A stretch of 64,000 nt of DNA from Streptomyces sp. HUAS CB01 (GCF_030406905.1 NZ_CP129137.1:6479501-6543500), one strand, 5' to 3'. Positions 42,480 to 51,630 are shown, counted from the first letter of the stretch. Numbers and translations are program-made. The notes: a model not told the origin generated them from the sequence alone.

Positions 42480-43545
42480 GCCCGGGGCGCACCGCCGGGA
42501 CGCCCGTCCGGAGAGGGCGGAGGTGCCCGCGCCGCCGTACGCGTACCCCGCGCGGCCGCCGTCCCTCAGGGTCCCGGCACGGACGGTGCGCGGTTTCGGA
42601 CGTGGACCGCCGCCCACGGGTGCCGTCGGCCGTCCGTCGCGAACGCTCCGATGCCCTGCGCCCCGCACCGCCGAACGGGCCGGACGGGCTGCCGGGGCGC
42701 GAGGCATCGATGGGGGCAGGGGCGCCGAACGCGCCGGAGCCGTCCCACGCGCCCGATCCGCTGGACGCGCCGCTCCCGCCGCGCGGGCCGGCTCTTCCTC
42801 GTGTGCCGGAGTCGCCGTACCCGACGTACGCGCCGTACACGCCGTACGCGCCGGGCCGCCGTACCGGCCGGATCCCTTCCCGCGGCGCCGGGTCCTCCGA
42901 CTGTGCCGGGGCCGTCGTACGGGCCGGATCCCTTCCCGCGGCGCCGGGTCCTCCGACTGTGCCGGGGCCGTCGTACGGGCCGGATCCCTTCCCGCGGCGC
43001 CGGCCCTTCCTCGTGTGCCGGAGTCGCCGTACACGCCGTACCCGACGTACGCGCCGGGCCGCCGTACCGGCCGGATCCCTTCCCGCGGCGCCGGGTCCTC
43101 CGACTGTGCCGGGGCCGTCGTACGGGCCGGACCGCTGTACGCGCTGTACGCGCCAGACCGTCGCCCCGGCGGGATCCCGTCGCGCGGCGCCGGAGCTCGC
43201 CACCTGCGCCGGAGGTCGTCGCGCCGGACCGCCGTACGGGCCGGACCCTCCGTACGCGCCCGGCCCTGACACGGCTTCCGGCCGGCACACCCGGGCGGAG
43301 ACGCCTCCCGTGGGCCCGCCTCCCTCCCCCGCCACCTCTCCGCGCGCGGGCTCCCTCGCGGTCTCCGTCCCGCACCGCCCCGTCCGGCGCGACGACCGTG
43401 GACACCACCCCGGCCGTCCTGCGGCGAGCCCGGGGAGCGGGCTCGACGGTGGGAAGGGCAGCCGGCGGCACGCGCGGCGCGACGTCGACGGACGCGTACG
43501 AGCGGTCTCGGCCCCGGCCGCCCCACCGACAGCGTGTGGGACGCG
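42480..43545. other. 1.07-kb region without a convincing gene
   Basis: Open frames cross this region on both strands, but all have Arg/Pro/Gly-rich shadow composition and none continues through the 56-bp repeats without changing phase. Fragments such as PSYGPDPFP recur in successive frames, as if a proline-rich protein gene had decayed by repeat expansion. No RNA gene is recognised. Confidence 0.55.
42868..43130. repeat. 56-bp direct repeats (four copies, one with insert)
   Basis: Units beginning CCGGATCCCTTCCCGCGGCG have their GGATCC at 42870, 42926, 42982 and 43073. The first three are spaced exactly 56 bp. The third is interrupted by a variant 91-bp block before the fourth. Fifty-six is not a multiple of three, so each copy shifts frame. 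Confidence 0.9.
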
Positions 43546-43593
43546 GGCACAGCGAAGGGCCCGGGGCATGCGCCCCGGGCCCTTCGCTGTGCC
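43546..43593. terminator. Perfect 22-bp stem terminator after pssA
   Basis: The left arm 43546-43567 pairs perfectly with 43572-43593 around ATGC. It lies 13 nt past the pssA stop on the minus strand. It is the longest perfect hairpin noticed in the window. Confidence 0.9.
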
Positions 43594-43606
43594 GTCGGAG
43601 GAACCG

Positions 43607-44476
43607 CTACGGAAGCTGTGCCGAAGCCCGCGCCTCGCGCCGGTTGTCACGGAAGGTGTTCACCCGCCGTGCCGTCGCGAACAGCGGGATCGTCGCCGCC
43701 AGCACGATCTGCAGTGCGCAGCCGGTCTGCAGCAGCAGCTGACCGCCCGGCGCGTCGAACGCCCACGCCGCGAGCAGGCCCATCGCCCCCACGATCCAGC
43801 TGAGCATCGCGATCGCCAGCTTGCCCCGCGGCTTCGGGTACTCGACCCGGCTCACCATCAGCCAGGCCGCGCCGATGATCGCGAGCAGCGTCGGGATGAA
43901 CGGCAGCTCCAGCAGGACGATCGACACGACCGTCAGCGCGCCGAAGGGGCTCGGCATGCCCTGGAACATGCCGTCCTTCATCGTCACGCACGAGAATCTG
44001 GCCAGACGCAGCACGACGGCCAGCAGCACCACGATCGCGGCCACCGCCGACACCTTCTGGTGGGCGTCGTCGGCGACCATGCCGTAGACGAGGACGAAGT
44101 ACGCCGGAGCCAGTCCGAAGCTGATCAGGTCCGAGAGGTTGTCCAGCTCGGCACCCATCGGGCTGCTGCGCAGCTTGCGCGCCACGAGACCGTCGAACAG
44201 GTCGAAGACGGCGGCGCACAGCATGAGGATCACCGCGGTCGCCGCGGAGTGCCGCGCCATGCCGCTCTCGCCGCTGCCGACGAGGTGCGGGATCAGGATT
44301 CCGGTGGTGGTGAAGTACACCGCCATGAAACCGCACGTGGCGTTACCGAGAGTGAGGGTGTCCGCTATCGACAGCCGGAGCGAGAGGGGCATCTCCTCCG
44401 CGTCGTCGGCCGTCCCGGAGCCGGGCTCGGTCCCGTCGACCCAGCCCGCCTGTGTGTCGGGATCAATCACGGTCAA
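43607..44476 (-). CDS. pssA: CDP-diacylglycerol--serine O-phosphatidyltransferase
   Basis: A 289-residue membrane enzyme that makes phosphatidylserine from CDP-diacylglycerol and serine. The CDP-alcohol phosphotransferase motif is complete: DGLVARKLRSSPMGAELDNLSD, with both metal aspartates, near residues 95-115. About seven hydrophobic segments follow. The gene overlaps the end of psd by 14 nt, so decarboxylase and synthase are made from one transcript. A 22-bp hairpin ends the unit. Confidence 0.95.
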   Translation of the reverse strand: MTVIDPDTQAGWVDGTEPGSGTADDAEEMPLSLRLSIADTLTLGNATCGFMAVYFTTTGILIPHLVGSGESGMARHSAATAVILMLCAAVFDLFDGLVARKLRSSPMGAELDNLSDLISFGLAPAYFVLVYGMVADDAHQKVSAVAAIVVLLAVVLRLARFSCVTMKDGMFQGMPSPFGALTVVSIVLLELPFIPTLLAIIGAAWLMVSRVEYPKPRGKLAIAMLSWIVGAMGLLAAWAFDAPGGQLLLQTGCALQIVLAATIPLFATARRVNTFRDNRREARASAQLP

Positions 44477-45110
44477 TGCGAGTCACCCCCGCGGTCGTGA
44501 CCTGACCGACTTCGACACCGACCTCGACACCCTCGGGGAGGTAGATGTCGACGCGAGAGCCGAAGCGGATGAGGCCGATGCGCTCGCCCTGCTCGACCTT
44601 GGTGCCCTGCGGGATGTACGGCACGATGCGGCGCGCGACGGCGCCGGCGATCTGGATCATCTCGATGTCACCGAGCTCGGTGTCGAAGTGCCAGACGACG
44701 CGCTCGTTGTTCTCGCTCTCCTTGTTGAACGCCGGAACGAATCCGCCGGGCACGTGCTCGACGGAGGTCACCGTGCCGGCGAGCGGAGCGCGGTTGACGT
44801 GGACGTTCAGCGGGCTCATGAAGATGGCGACACGGGTGCGCCCGTCCTTCCACGGCATGATGCTCTGCACCACACCGTCGGCCGGGGAGATGACCCGGCC
44901 CTGGGCGATCTCGCGCTCGGGGTCGCGGAAGAACCACAGCATGCCCGCCGCGAGCGCGGTCGTGGGCACGGCGATGGCCGCGGCGCGCCTCGACCGGCGC
45001 GCACGCGCCAGGCTCAGCGCCGCGGTCGCGACGGTCGGGAGGAGCCACGGCGATGCTCCGCGCGCGAGGCGGACGCGGCCGCGAGGTGCAGAGGTTTGGC
45101 TGTGGGGCAT
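44463..45110 (-). CDS. psd: Phosphatidylserine decarboxylase (short type)
   Basis: A 215-residue archaeal-type phosphatidylserine decarboxylase that converts phosphatidylserine to phosphatidylethanolamine. An N-terminal membrane anchor (AAIAVPTTALAAGMLWFF) precedes VISPADGVVQSIMPW and FMSPLNVHVNRAPLAG. The self-cleavage site is the GS of RFGSRVDIYLP (serine near residue 185), which becomes the pyruvoyl group. ATG 45110 is chosen over the longer frame. It is the first gene of the psd-pssA pair. Confidence 0.95.
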   Translation of the reverse strand: MPHSQTSAPRGRVRLARGASPWLLPTVATAALSLARARRSRRAAAIAVPTTALAAGMLWFFRDPEREIAQGRVISPADGVVQSIMPWKDGRTRVAIFMSPLNVHVNRAPLAGTVTSVEHVPGGFVPAFNKESENNERVVWHFDTELGDIEMIQIAGAVARRIVPYIPQGTKVEQGERIGLIRFGSRVDIYLPEGVEVGVEVGQVTTAGVTRIDRD

Positions 45111-45212
45111 GGATGACCTTCGTAGCGGATGATGCCGCGCTGGCAACACGGGGGACGGCGGCTTTCTGGCGATGTTATCGGTTACGGGCCGCAACTGGGA
45201 AAGCCAGAAGCC

Positions 45213-45281
45213 GAGTCGGTCGGCCGGAAGCCTTCGGCAAAGGCTGCCGGAATGTGATCTTCTTCGCGGCCGAACCGACTC
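45213..45281. terminator. Nested stem-loop after the ethylmalonyl-CoA operon
   Basis: GAGTCGGTCGGCCG (45213-45226) pairs with CGGCCG-A-ACCGACTC (45267-45281) with one bulged A. Inside the 40-nt loop AGCCTT (45229-45234) pairs with AAGGCT (45240-45245). It lies 12 nt beyond the acyl-CoA dehydrogenase stop and about 100 nt before the psd start, all on the minus strand. Confidence 0.6.
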
Positions 45282-45292
45282 AAAAGCCCCGT

Positions 45293-46498
45293 TCAGCCCT
45301 GAAACCGGTATTCCTCGAGGAGCCTGCGCCCGATGATCATTTTCTGGATCTCGGCGGTACCTTCGCCGATCAGCAGCATCGGGGCCTCCCGGTAGAGGCG
45401 CTCGATCTCGTACTCCTTGGAGAAGCCGTAACCGCCGTGGATCCGGAAGGCGTCCTCGACGACTTCCTTGCAGTACTCGGAGGCGAGGTACTTCGCCATC
45501 CCGGCCTCCAGGTCGTTTCGCTCCCCGGAGTCCTTTTTGCGGGCTGCGTTGACCATCATCGCATGGGCGGCCTCGACCTTGGTAGCCATCTCCGCGAGCT
45601 TGAACTGGATGGCCTGGTGCTGGGCGATCGGCTTGCCGAAGGTGTGACGTTGCTGGGCGTACCCGACACCCAGCTCGAAGGCGCGCTGGGCCACGCCGCA
45701 GCCACGGGCCGCCACATTGACGCGGCCGACCTCGACTCCGTCCATCATTTGGTAAAACCCTCGGCCGGTCCTGCCGCCGAGGACGCGATTGGCCGGAATG
45801 CGCAGTCCGTCCATGATGAGCTCGGTCGTGTCGACGCCCTTGTAGCCCATCTTGTCGATCTTCCCGGGGATGGTGAGGCCGGGCCGCACCTCTCCGAAGC
45901 CGGGCTCCTTCTCGACGAGGAAGGTCGTCATCGACTTGTGCGGGGCCGTGCCCTCCGGGTGGCCTTCGTCACTCCGGACCAGAACGGCCACCAGCGTCGA
46001 CGTGCCGCCGTTGGTCAGCCACATCTTCTGGCCGTTCAGGACGTACTCGTCGCCGTCCTTCACCGCCTTGGACGTGATGGCCGACACGTCCGAGCCGAGC
46101 CCCGGCTCGGACATCGAGAACGCGCCGCGGACCTCGCCGGCCGCCATCCGGGGGAGGAAGTACTCCTTCTGCTCCTGCGTGCCGTGCTGCTTCAGCATGT
46201 ACGCCACGATGAAGTGCGTGTTGATGATGCCCGAGACGGACATCCAGCCCCGGGCGATCTCCTCCACGCACAGCGCGTACGTGAGCAGGGACTCGCCCAG
46301 GCCCCCGTACTCCTCGGGGATCATCAGGCCGAAGAGCCCGAGCTCCTTGAGCCCGTCGACGATCTGCTGCGGGTACTCGTCGCGGTGCTCCAGCTCGGTG
46401 GCGACCGGGATGATCTCCTTGTCGACGAAGTCGCGGACCGTCGACAGGATCTCCTGCTGGACGTCGGTCAGACCGGCGGTCTGGGCGAGTCGGGCCAT
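45293..46498 (-). CDS. Acyl-CoA dehydrogenase of the ethylmalonyl-CoA operon
   Basis: A 401-residue FAD acyl-CoA dehydrogenase. AFSMSEPGLGSDVSAI and MWLTNGGTSTLVAVLVR are flavin/substrate regions, and LLIGEGTAEIQKMIIGR carries the usual catalytic glutamate. It is last in the ccr-meaA-mcl-mch operon, 2 nt after the hydratase. The expected step is (2S)-methylsuccinyl-CoA to mesaconyl-CoA. The length is that of an ordinary acyl-CoA dehydrogenase and shorter than the approximately 550-residue Mcd I recall from alphaproteobacteria, so the exact substrate is inferred from context. Confidence 0.88.
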   Translation of the reverse strand: MARLAQTAGLTDVQQEILSTVRDFVDKEIIPVATELEHRDEYPQQIVDGLKELGLFGLMIPEEYGGLGESLLTYALCVEEIARGWMSVSGIINTHFIVAYMLKQHGTQEQKEYFLPRMAAGEVRGAFSMSEPGLGSDVSAITSKAVKDGDEYVLNGQKMWLTNGGTSTLVAVLVRSDEGHPEGTAPHKSMTTFLVEKEPGFGEVRPGLTIPGKIDKMGYKGVDTTELIMDGLRIPANRVLGGRTGRGFYQMMDGVEVGRVNVAARGCGVAQRAFELGVGYAQQRHTFGKPIAQHQAIQFKLAEMATKVEAAHAMMVNAARKKDSGERNDLEAGMAKYLASEYCKEVVEDAFRIHGGYGFSKEYEIERLYREAPMLLIGEGTAEIQKMIIGRRLLEEYRFQG

Positions 46499-46500
46499 GG

Positions 46501-47025
46501 CTACTTCTCCGCCTTCTTCGTGGGCTCGATCAGCTCCGGCCGGCCGGGCTGCTCGCCGCCGCGCTCCTTGATGTACGTCTCGGTGGGGACCATCACCTTG
46601 CGGCGGAACACGCACACGAGCGTGCCGTCCTGCTTGTAGCCCTTGGTCTCGACGTAAACGATCCCGCGGTCCGACTTGGACCGGGAGGGCGTCTTGTCGA
46701 GGACCGTCGTCTCGCCGTAGATCGTGTCGCCGTGGAAGGTCGGCGCCACGTGCCGCAGCGACTCGATCTCCAGATTGGCGATGGCCTTGCCGGAGACGTC
46801 CGGTACGGACATGCCGAGCAGCAGCGAGTAGATGTAGTTGCCCACGACGACGTTCTTCCCGAAATCCGTCGTCTTCTCCGCATAGTTGGTGTCCATGTGG
46901 AGCGGGTGGTGGTTCATCGTCAGGAGACAGAAGAGGTGGTCGTCGTACTCGGTGACCGTCTTCCCCGGCCAGTGCTTGTAGACGGCCCCGACCTCGAACT
47001 CCTCGTAGGTGCGTCCGAACTGCAT
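46501..47025 (-). CDS. MaoC-family hydratase (mesaconyl-CoA hydratase)
   Basis: A 174-residue hot-dog-fold hydratase. The catalytic Asp/His segment is TEYDDHLFCLLTMNHHPLHMD near residues 25-45. In this operon it should hydrate mesaconyl-C1-CoA to beta-methylmalyl-CoA. The 3-nt and 2-nt gaps to its neighbours imply coupling. It is shorter than two-domain mesaconyl-CoA hydratases, so the assignment rests on context as much as on sequence. Confidence 0.85.
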   Translation of the reverse strand: MQFGRTYEEFEVGAVYKHWPGKTVTEYDDHLFCLLTMNHHPLHMDTNYAEKTTDFGKNVVVGNYIYSLLLGMSVPDVSGKAIANLEIESLRHVAPTFHGDTIYGETTVLDKTPSRSKSDRGIVYVETKGYKQDGTLVCVFRRKVMVPTETYIKERGGEQPGRPELIEPTKKAEK

Positions 47026-47028
47026 CGC

Positions 47029-47994
47029 TTACGCCTCCGGGGCTTCGAACTTGGAGGTACGGGTCATGCCGGCGGCGCGGCCCTTGCCGGAGACGACCAG
47101 GGCCATCTTGCGGCTGGCCTCGTCGATCATCTCGTCGCCGAGCATCGCGGAGCCCTTCTTCCCGCCGGCCTCGGACGTGTAGTAGTCGTAGGCGTCGAGG
47201 ATCAGCTCGGCGTGGTCGAAGTCCTCCTGCGAGGGCGAGAAGATCTCGTTGGACGCCTCGACCTGGCCCGGGTGCAGCACCCACTTGCCGTCGAAGCCCA
47301 GTGCCGCGGCGCGCTGCGCGACCTCGCGGTAGCCGTCGATGTTGCGGATCTGGAGGTAGGGGCCGTCGATCGCCTGCAGGTTGTTGGCGCGGGCGGCCAT
47401 GAGGATCTTCATCAGGATGTAGTGGTAGGCGTCCGCCGGGTAGCCGGGCGGCTGCTCGCCGACGACCAGCGACTTCATGTTGATGGAGGCCATGAAGTCG
47501 GCCGGGCCGAAGATGATCGTCTCGACGCGCGGCGACGCCTGGGCGATCGCGTTGACGTTGTTGAGGCCCTGGGCGTTCTCGATCTGCGCCTCGATGCCGA
47601 TCTTGCCGACCTCGAAGCCCATCGTCTTCTCGATCTGCGTCAGCAGCAGGTCGAGGGCGACGACCTGCTGGGCGTCCTGGACCTTCGGCAGCATGATGCA
47701 GTCGAGGTTCTGGCCCGCGCCCTCGACGACCGTGACGACGTCCCGGTACGTCCAGTGGGTCGTCCAGTCGTTGACCCGCACGACACGAGTCTTGCCCGTC
47801 CAGTCGCCCTCGTTGAGGAACTTCACGATGGTGTGCCGGGCCTCCGGCTTGGCCAGCGGGGCGCACGCGTCCTCGAGGTCCAGGAAGACCTGGTCGGCCG
47901 GCAGCCCCTGGGCCTTCTCCAGGAAGCGCGGGTTCGAACCGGGGACCGCCAGGCAGGACCGGCGCGGCCGCAGCCGGTTGACGGGGCTTGTCAT
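47029..47994 (-). CDS. HpcH/HpaI aldolase family CoA lyase (Mcl)
   Basis: A 321-residue citrate-lyase-beta-like protein expected to cleave beta-methylmalyl-CoA to glyoxylate and propionyl-CoA. VFLDLEDACAPLAKPEAR supplies conserved acidic residues, and EAQIENAQGL and IFGPADFMASINMKS follow in the TIM barrel. It overlaps the mutase gene by 4 nt. L-malyl-CoA is a possible second substrate, as in other Mcl enzymes. Confidence 0.9.
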   Translation of the reverse strand: MTSPVNRLRPRRSCLAVPGSNPRFLEKAQGLPADQVFLDLEDACAPLAKPEARHTIVKFLNEGDWTGKTRVVRVNDWTTHWTYRDVVTVVEGAGQNLDCIMLPKVQDAQQVVALDLLLTQIEKTMGFEVGKIGIEAQIENAQGLNNVNAIAQASPRVETIIFGPADFMASINMKSLVVGEQPPGYPADAYHYILMKILMAARANNLQAIDGPYLQIRNIDGYREVAQRAAALGFDGKWVLHPGQVEASNEIFSPSQEDFDHAELILDAYDYYTSEAGGKKGSAMLGDEMIDEASRKMALVVSGKGRAAGMTRTSKFEAPEA

Positions 47995-50003
47995 GCGGGG
48001 ACCTCCAGGGGGTCGAGCTTGTTCGCTTGACGGATCTCGTCGACGATACGTCCGATGATCTCCGTGATACCGAAGTCCTTCGGGGTGAAGACGGCGGCCA
48101 CGCCCGCACGCTTCAGTTCCGCGGCGTCGCCGTTCGGGATGATCCCGCCGACGATCACCGGGATGTCGGCGGCGCCCGCGTCACGCAGACGCTCCAGCAC
48201 GTCCGGTACCAGTTCGGCGTGGGAGCCGGACAGGATGGACAGGCCCACGCAGTGCACGTCCTCCGCGAGGGCGGCGTTGACGATCTGCTCGGGCGTGAGC
48301 CGGATGCCCTGGTAGACCACCTCGAAGCCCGCGTCGCGGGCCCGAACGGCGATCTGCTCGGCACCGTTGGAGTGCCCGTCCAGACCCGGCTTGCCGACCA
48401 GCAGCCGCAGCCGGCCCGAGCCGAGCTCGTCGGCGGTGCGGGACACCTTCTCGCGGACCAGGGCGAGCGGCGTGCCCGCCTCGGCGGTCACGGCCACCGG
48501 GGCTGACGACACCCCGGTCGGGGCGCGGAACTCGCCGAAGACGTCCCGCAGCGCCCAGGCCCACTCGCCGGTGGTGACGCCCGCCCGGGCGCACTCGACC
48601 GTGGCGGCCATCAGATTGGCGTCGCCCGCCGCCGCGGCCTTGAGCGCGGCCAGGGCGTCCTGGGCGCGGCTCTCGTCGCGGTTGTCTCGCCACTCGTGGA
48701 GCTTGGCGACGACACGCGCCTCGTTCGCCGGGTCGACCGTCATGATCGCCGTGTCGAGGTCCGCGGTGAGCGGGTTCTCCTCGGTGGTCTCGAAGATGTT
48801 GACGCCGACGATCTTCTCGTCGCCGGCCTCGATCCTGGCCCGTCGCTCGGCGTGCGAGGACACCAGCTGCGACTTGAGGTATCCGGACTCGACGGCCGCC
48901 ATGGCGCCGCCCATCTCCTCGATGCGCTCGATCTCGGCGAGCGACTCCTCGACGAGGGCCTCCACCTTGGCCTCGACGACGTGCGAGCCGGCGAAGATGT
49001 CCTCGTACTCCAGCAGGTCGCTCTCGTGGGCGAGGACCTGCTGGATGCGCAGCGACCACTGCTGGTCCCAGGGGCGGGGCAGGCCGAGGGCCTCGTTCCA
49101 CGCCGGGAGCTGGACGGCGCGGGCGCGGGCGTCCTTGGAGAGCGTCACGGCCAGCATCTCGAGGACGATGCGCTGGACGTTGTTCTCCGGCTGCGCCTCG
49201 GTCAGGCCGAGCGAGTTGACCTGGACCCCGTAGCGGAAGCGCCGCTGCTTGGGGTTCTCGATGCCGTAGCGCTCGCTCGTGATCTTCTCCCAGATGCGGC
49301 CGAAGGCGCGCATCTTGCACATCTCCTCGATGAAGCGGACGCCCGCGTTCACGAAGAAGGAGATCCGGGCGACGACGTCGCCGAACTTCTCCCGCGGCAC
49401 CTGGCCGGAGTCGCGCACCGCGTCCAGGACGGCGATCGCCGTGGACATCGCGTAGGCGATCTCCTGGACGGGGGTGGCCCCGGCCTCCTGCAGGTGGTAG
49501 CTGCAGATGTTGATCGGGTTCCACTTGGGGATGTTCGCCACCGTGTAGGTGATCATGTCGGTGGTCAGGCGCAGGGAGGGCCCCGGCGGGAAGACGTGCG
49601 TCCCGCGCGACAGGTACTCCTTGACGATGTCGTTCTGCGTCGTCCCCTGGAGCCTGGTGATGTCGGCGCCCTGCTCCTCCGCGACCACCTGGTAGAGCGC
49701 CAGCAGCCACATGGCGGTGGCGTTGATGGTCATCGAGGTGTTCATCTGCTCCAGGGGGATGTCCTGGAACAGCCGCCGCATGTCACCGAGGTGCGAGACC
49801 GGTACCCCGACCCGGCCGACCTCGCCGCGGGCGAGGACGTGGTCGGGGTCGTAGCCGGTCTGCGTCGGCAGGTCGAACGCGACCGAGAGGCCGGTCTGGC
49901 CCTTGGCGAGGTTGCGCCGGTACAGCTCGTTGGACGCCTCGGCCGTGGAGTGACCGGCGTACGTGCGCATGAGCCACGGCCGGTCCTTCTGACGCTCTGT
50001 CAT
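47991..50003 (-). CDS. meaA: Ethylmalonyl-CoA mutase (MeaA)
   Basis: A 670-residue coenzyme-B12-dependent mutase, first named meaA in Streptomyces and methylotrophs. The catalytic barrel contains FDLPTQTGYDPDH near residue 42. The C-terminal cobalamin domain has GLDGHSNG (DxHxxG, the histidine that ligates cobalt) near residue 540, then SILSGSH and GGIIPNGD. It converts ethylmalonyl-CoA to methylsuccinyl-CoA. It lies 16 nt after ccr. The single-subunit fusion of catalytic and B12 domains is typical for this enzyme. Confidence 0.95.
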   Translation of the reverse strand: MTERQKDRPWLMRTYAGHSTAEASNELYRRNLAKGQTGLSVAFDLPTQTGYDPDHVLARGEVGRVGVPVSHLGDMRRLFQDIPLEQMNTSMTINATAMWLLALYQVVAEEQGADITRLQGTTQNDIVKEYLSRGTHVFPPGPSLRLTTDMITYTVANIPKWNPINICSYHLQEAGATPVQEIAYAMSTAIAVLDAVRDSGQVPREKFGDVVARISFFVNAGVRFIEEMCKMRAFGRIWEKITSERYGIENPKQRRFRYGVQVNSLGLTEAQPENNVQRIVLEMLAVTLSKDARARAVQLPAWNEALGLPRPWDQQWSLRIQQVLAHESDLLEYEDIFAGSHVVEAKVEALVEESLAEIERIEEMGGAMAAVESGYLKSQLVSSHAERRARIEAGDEKIVGVNIFETTEENPLTADLDTAIMTVDPANEARVVAKLHEWRDNRDESRAQDALAALKAAAAGDANLMAATVECARAGVTTGEWAWALRDVFGEFRAPTGVSSAPVAVTAEAGTPLALVREKVSRTADELGSGRLRLLVGKPGLDGHSNGAEQIAVRARDAGFEVVYQGIRLTPEQIVNAALAEDVHCVGLSILSGSHAELVPDVLERLRDAGAADIPVIVGGIIPNGDAAELKRAGVAAVFTPKDFGITEIIGRIVDEIRQANKLDPLEVPA

Positions 50004-50019
50004 CTGGTGGACCTCTGAC

Positions 50020-51357
50020 TCAGATGTTCCGGAAGCGGTTGATGGCGTCGAGGTGCTTGGCGCGCATCTCCTCGTCGCGCACGCCCAGGCCCTCCTCGGG
50101 CGCCAGGCAGAGGACGCCGACCTTGCCCTGGTGCACGTTGCGGTGGACGTCGTGGGCGGCCTGGCCCGTGTCCTCCAGCGCGTACGTCTTCGACAGGGTG
50201 GGGTGGATCTTGCCCTTGGCGATGAGGCGGTTGGCCTCCCAGGCCTCGCGGTAGTTGGCGAAGTGGGAGCCGATGATGCGCTTCAGCGACATCCACAGGT
50301 AGCGGTTGTCGTACTCGTGCATGTAGCCCGAGGTCGAGGCGCAGGTGGTGATGGTGCCGCCCTTGCGGGTGACGTAGACGCTCGCGCCGAAGGTCTCGCG
50401 TCCCGGGTGCTCGAAGACGATGTCGATGTCCTCCCCGCCGGTGAACTCGCGGATGCGCTTGCCGAAGCGCTTCCACTCCTTCGGGTCCTGGGTCCGCTCG
50501 TCCTTCCAGAACTTGTAGCCCTCGGCGCTGCGGTCGATGATCGCCTCGGCGCCCATGGAGCGGCAGATGTCCGCCTTCTGCTCGCTGGAGACGACACAGA
50601 TGGGGTTGGCGCCGCCGGCCAGCGCGAACTGGGTGGCGTAGGAGCCGAGACCGCCGCTGGCGCCCCAGATCAGGACGTTGTCGCCCTGCTTCATCGCCGC
50701 GCCGTTCCGCGAGACGAGCTGGCGGTAGGCGGTGGAGTTGACCAGGCCGGGGGCGGCGGCCTCCTCCCAGCTGAGGTGCTTGGGCTTCGGCATCAGCTGG
50801 TTGGACTTCACCAGCGCGATCTCGGCGAGGCCGCCGAAGTTGGTCTCGAAGCCCCAGATGCGCTGCTCGGGGTCGAGCATCGTGTCGTTGTGGCCGTCCG
50901 AGGACTCCAGCTCGACGGAGAGGCAGTGCGCGACGACCTCGTCGCCGGGGGTCCAGGCGTTGACGCCCGGGCCGGTGCGCAGCACGACGCCCGCGAGGTC
51001 GGAGCCGATGATGTGGTACGGCAGGTCGTGGCGCTTGGTGAGCTCGGAGAGCCGGCCGTAGCGCTCCAGGAAGCCGAACGTGGACAGCGGCTCGAAGATC
51101 GAGGTCCACACGGAGTTGTAGTTCACCGAGCTGGCCATCACGGCCACCAGGGCCTCACCCGGCCCGAGCTCGGGCAGCGGGACCTCGTCGAGGTGCAGGG
51201 ACTTGCGCGGGTCCTTCTCGCGCGTGGTGAGTCCCTCGAACATGTCGGTCTCGTCCTTGTGCACGGTCACCGCTCGGTACGACTCGGGGAGCGGCAGTGC
51301 GGCGAAGTCGGCGGACGTGGTGTCCGGCGACTGGATCGCGTCCAGGATTTCCTTCAC
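50020..51357 (-). CDS. ccr: Crotonyl-CoA carboxylase/reductase
   Basis: A 445-residue MDR-superfamily enzyme that reductively carboxylates crotonyl-CoA with CO2 and NADPH to ethylmalonyl-CoA. VMASSVNYNSVWTSIFEP, LPYHIIGSDLAGVVLRTGPG and the nucleotide-binding LIWGASGGLGSYATQFALAG are characteristic, as is the long FGFLERYGRLSELTKRHD insertion. GGAGG lies 6 nt before GTG 51357; the longer upstream frame is not credible. It is the first gene of the operon. Ethylmalonyl-CoA is also a polyketide extender unit. Confidence 0.96.
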   Translation of the reverse strand: MKEILDAIQSPDTTSADFAALPLPESYRAVTVHKDETDMFEGLTTREKDPRKSLHLDEVPLPELGPGEALVAVMASSVNYNSVWTSIFEPLSTFGFLERYGRLSELTKRHDLPYHIIGSDLAGVVLRTGPGVNAWTPGDEVVAHCLSVELESSDGHNDTMLDPEQRIWGFETNFGGLAEIALVKSNQLMPKPKHLSWEEAAAPGLVNSTAYRQLVSRNGAAMKQGDNVLIWGASGGLGSYATQFALAGGANPICVVSSEQKADICRSMGAEAIIDRSAEGYKFWKDERTQDPKEWKRFGKRIREFTGGEDIDIVFEHPGRETFGASVYVTRKGGTITTCASTSGYMHEYDNRYLWMSLKRIIGSHFANYREAWEANRLIAKGKIHPTLSKTYALEDTGQAAHDVHRNVHQGKVGVLCLAPEEGLGVRDEEMRAKHLDAINRFRNI

Positions 51358-51615
51358 GGGTGCCTCCGGCGAATGGGATCTCCCCGGCCCGGGGCCGGGG
51401 GAGGCGTCTCGCGGACGAGAGCGCTGAGGGGAACGTCGGGGAGTGCTGCTTCTGTGGAGGTGTGCCGTCGGTTCGGCGGGTGGTGCCGGCAGCGCTGGTG
51501 TGCGCGGGAGGTTGCCTGTGACGCAGGCGTCCGGGCGCGCGAGCCGGGTGGCTTGCGGGGACAGCCGGCGTACGAGAGTTCTCTGCACGCCGGCCGCCCG
51601 GACCACTTCAACGTA

Positions 51616-51630
51616 TGGCACGCCGTGCCA
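51616..51630. promoter_or_regulatory. Dyad TGGCACGCCGTGCCA upstream of ccr
   Basis: A 15-bp sequence with perfect 7-bp arms, 259 nt before the ccr start. A further half-site GCGTGCCA occurs at 51645-51652. Both lie in the AT-richest part of the ccr upstream region, near CAACAATTTCACTC. It is a candidate operator for a pathway regulator such as the nearby TetR. Confidence 0.5.

Noticed and set aside
42868..43130. CRISPR array
   Set aside because: The 56-bp units are contiguous, without unique spacers, and no cas genes are present.
42446..44500. 684-codon plus-strand frame across the repeats and pssA
   Set aside because: It crosses 56-bp repeats that shift phase and ends antisense to pssA, so it is not one coding sequence.
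48696..50018. 440-codon frame antisense to meaA
   Set aside because: A shadow of a clearly recognised B12 mutase.
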